This document shows, in pieces, positions 63,962 to 64,000 of a DNA stretch of 64,000 bases. The position numbers and the translations under genes are program-made. How positions within the stretch are numbered: the stretch's first letter is position 1; every line of letters begins with the position of its first letter. The stretch lies in assembly GCA_026214975.1 (NCBI GenBank), contig CM047808.1, positions 59,856,583 to 59,920,582 on the forward strand, written 5' to 3'. This stretch comes from Gentiana macrophylla. Lineage: Eukaryota; Streptophyta; Magnoliopsida; Gentianales; Gentianaceae. The notes under the pieces are model-generated. The model searched no databases and was not told the DNA's origin. It worked only from the letters and a program-made list of their open reading frames with translations.

Positions 63962-64000
63962 ATTTTCCAGTTTTTCTGCTTCAGTTTCTTGAGCCAGAGG

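Larger units (their letters stand above)
1..64000 (-). mobile_element. Tat/Ogre-type Ty3/Gypsy retrotransposon hosting the nested insertions; partial
   Basis: The outermost element of the window. Minus-strand pol domains appear in Ty3 order from right to left: protease (about 51160-50282), reverse transcriptase (49174-48269), RNase H, a second plant-type RNase H, integrase zinc region (to 46953), then integrase core and C-terminus (38316-37417). The duplicated RNase H is typical of the Tat/Ogre lineage. Left of integrase is a plus-strand PMD gene, then a polypurine tract at 2897-2911 and the start of a 3' LTR. Copia 1, the non-autonomous element and copia 2 (with copia 3 inside it) are inserted at 6228, 38322 and 51166. 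Gag and the 5' LTR are outside the window, so the left edge of the 3' LTR cannot be fixed by comparison. The pol order is directly visible; membership of one element is inferred from reading frames that continue across the insertions. Confidence 0.75.
51166..64000 (+). mobile_element. Copia 2: SIRE/Maximus-type Ty1/Copia retrotransposon, 3' end outside the window
   Basis: It starts TGTTGGAAATAAAAT at 51166 and has a 5' LTR to 52874, a Met-type primer-binding site, gag, protease, integrase, RT, RNase H (to 58335) and a long extra ORF (58781-61209). Copia 3 is inserted at 61316, before any polypurine tract or 3' LTR of copia 2, so those must lie right of the window. Its sequence is close to copia 1 but its LTR is nearer to copia 3. 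Most genes are frameshifted; RNase H is intact. Confidence 0.9.
61316..64000 (-). mobile_element. Copia 3: SIRE/Maximus-type retrotransposon, 3' end only
   Basis: Minus-strand element whose 3' LTR (61316-63055), polypurine tract and the end of the extra ORF are in the window; the rest lies beyond base 64000. LTR ends are TGTTGG...CCAACA. It is inserted in copia 2 in opposite orientation. Confidence 0.88.

Overview
The window reads as repeat-rich nuclear DNA of a flowering plant, most likely a eudicot with a large genome. I see no ordinary cellular gene, no tRNA or rRNA gene and nothing prokaryotic. Almost all of it is explained by nested LTR retrotransposons. Every boundary below was placed by eye from TG...CA ends, target-site duplications (TSDs), primer-binding sites and polypurine tracts.

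The outermost layer is one very large, minus-strand Ty3/Gypsy element of the Tat/Ogre type. From right to left it has protease (about 51160-50282), a PR-RT linker, reverse transcriptase (49174-48269), RNase H, a second RNase H plus the integrase zinc region (47930-46953), integrase core and C-terminus (38316-37417), then a polypurine tract (2897-2911) and the start of its 3' LTR (right edge 2896, left edge unresolved). Its gag and 5' LTR must lie beyond base 64000. Between integrase and 3' LTR it carries a gene on the opposite (plus) strand for a plant mobile domain (PMD) protein. That gene has its own TATA box (3229), a 44-bp tandem array, a candidate intron (6032-6125), a coiled-coil C-terminus ending at 37080, and poly(A) signals.

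This host was invaded repeatedly. Copia 1 (SIRE/Maximus-like, minus, 6228-36163, TSD GAAAG) sits in the PMD gene. An Athila element (plus, 6251-20471, TSD TCTTT) sits only 23 bp inside copia 1's 3' LTR. A 2.0-kb solo LTR of Athila type (24867-26895, TSD CTTAC) sits in copia 1's env-position ORF. A non-autonomous Athila-like element (minus, 38322-46947, TSD GTTGA) splits the Tat integrase. Copia 2 (plus, from 51166) sits upstream of the Tat protease, and copia 3 (minus, from 61316) is inserted near the 3' end of copia 2. Both run off the right edge.

Gene logic: each autonomous element has gag, protease, integrase, RT and RNase H for its own retrotransposition. All show stops or frameshifts, although the Athila RNase H/integrase ORF (638 codons) is open. 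In several elements the slot after pol holds an extra ORF that is not a recognisable envelope glycoprotein: a putative plant transposon protein domain in the Athila elements, and a long coiled-coil protein in the copias. Each of these ORFs has a TATA-like sequence upstream.

Most unusual observations: (1) family-specific arrays of short near-perfect palindromes that recur at equivalent places in three Athila-type elements (upstream of the LTR TATA, in the leader, and before the env-position ORF); (2) a pair of conserved hairpins with complementary changes in the stem, 11-14 nt after two successive stop codons in the Athila element; (3) the antisense PMD gene with its own promoter and processing signals; (4) a protease-plus-transposon-protein element with no recognisable RT or integrase.
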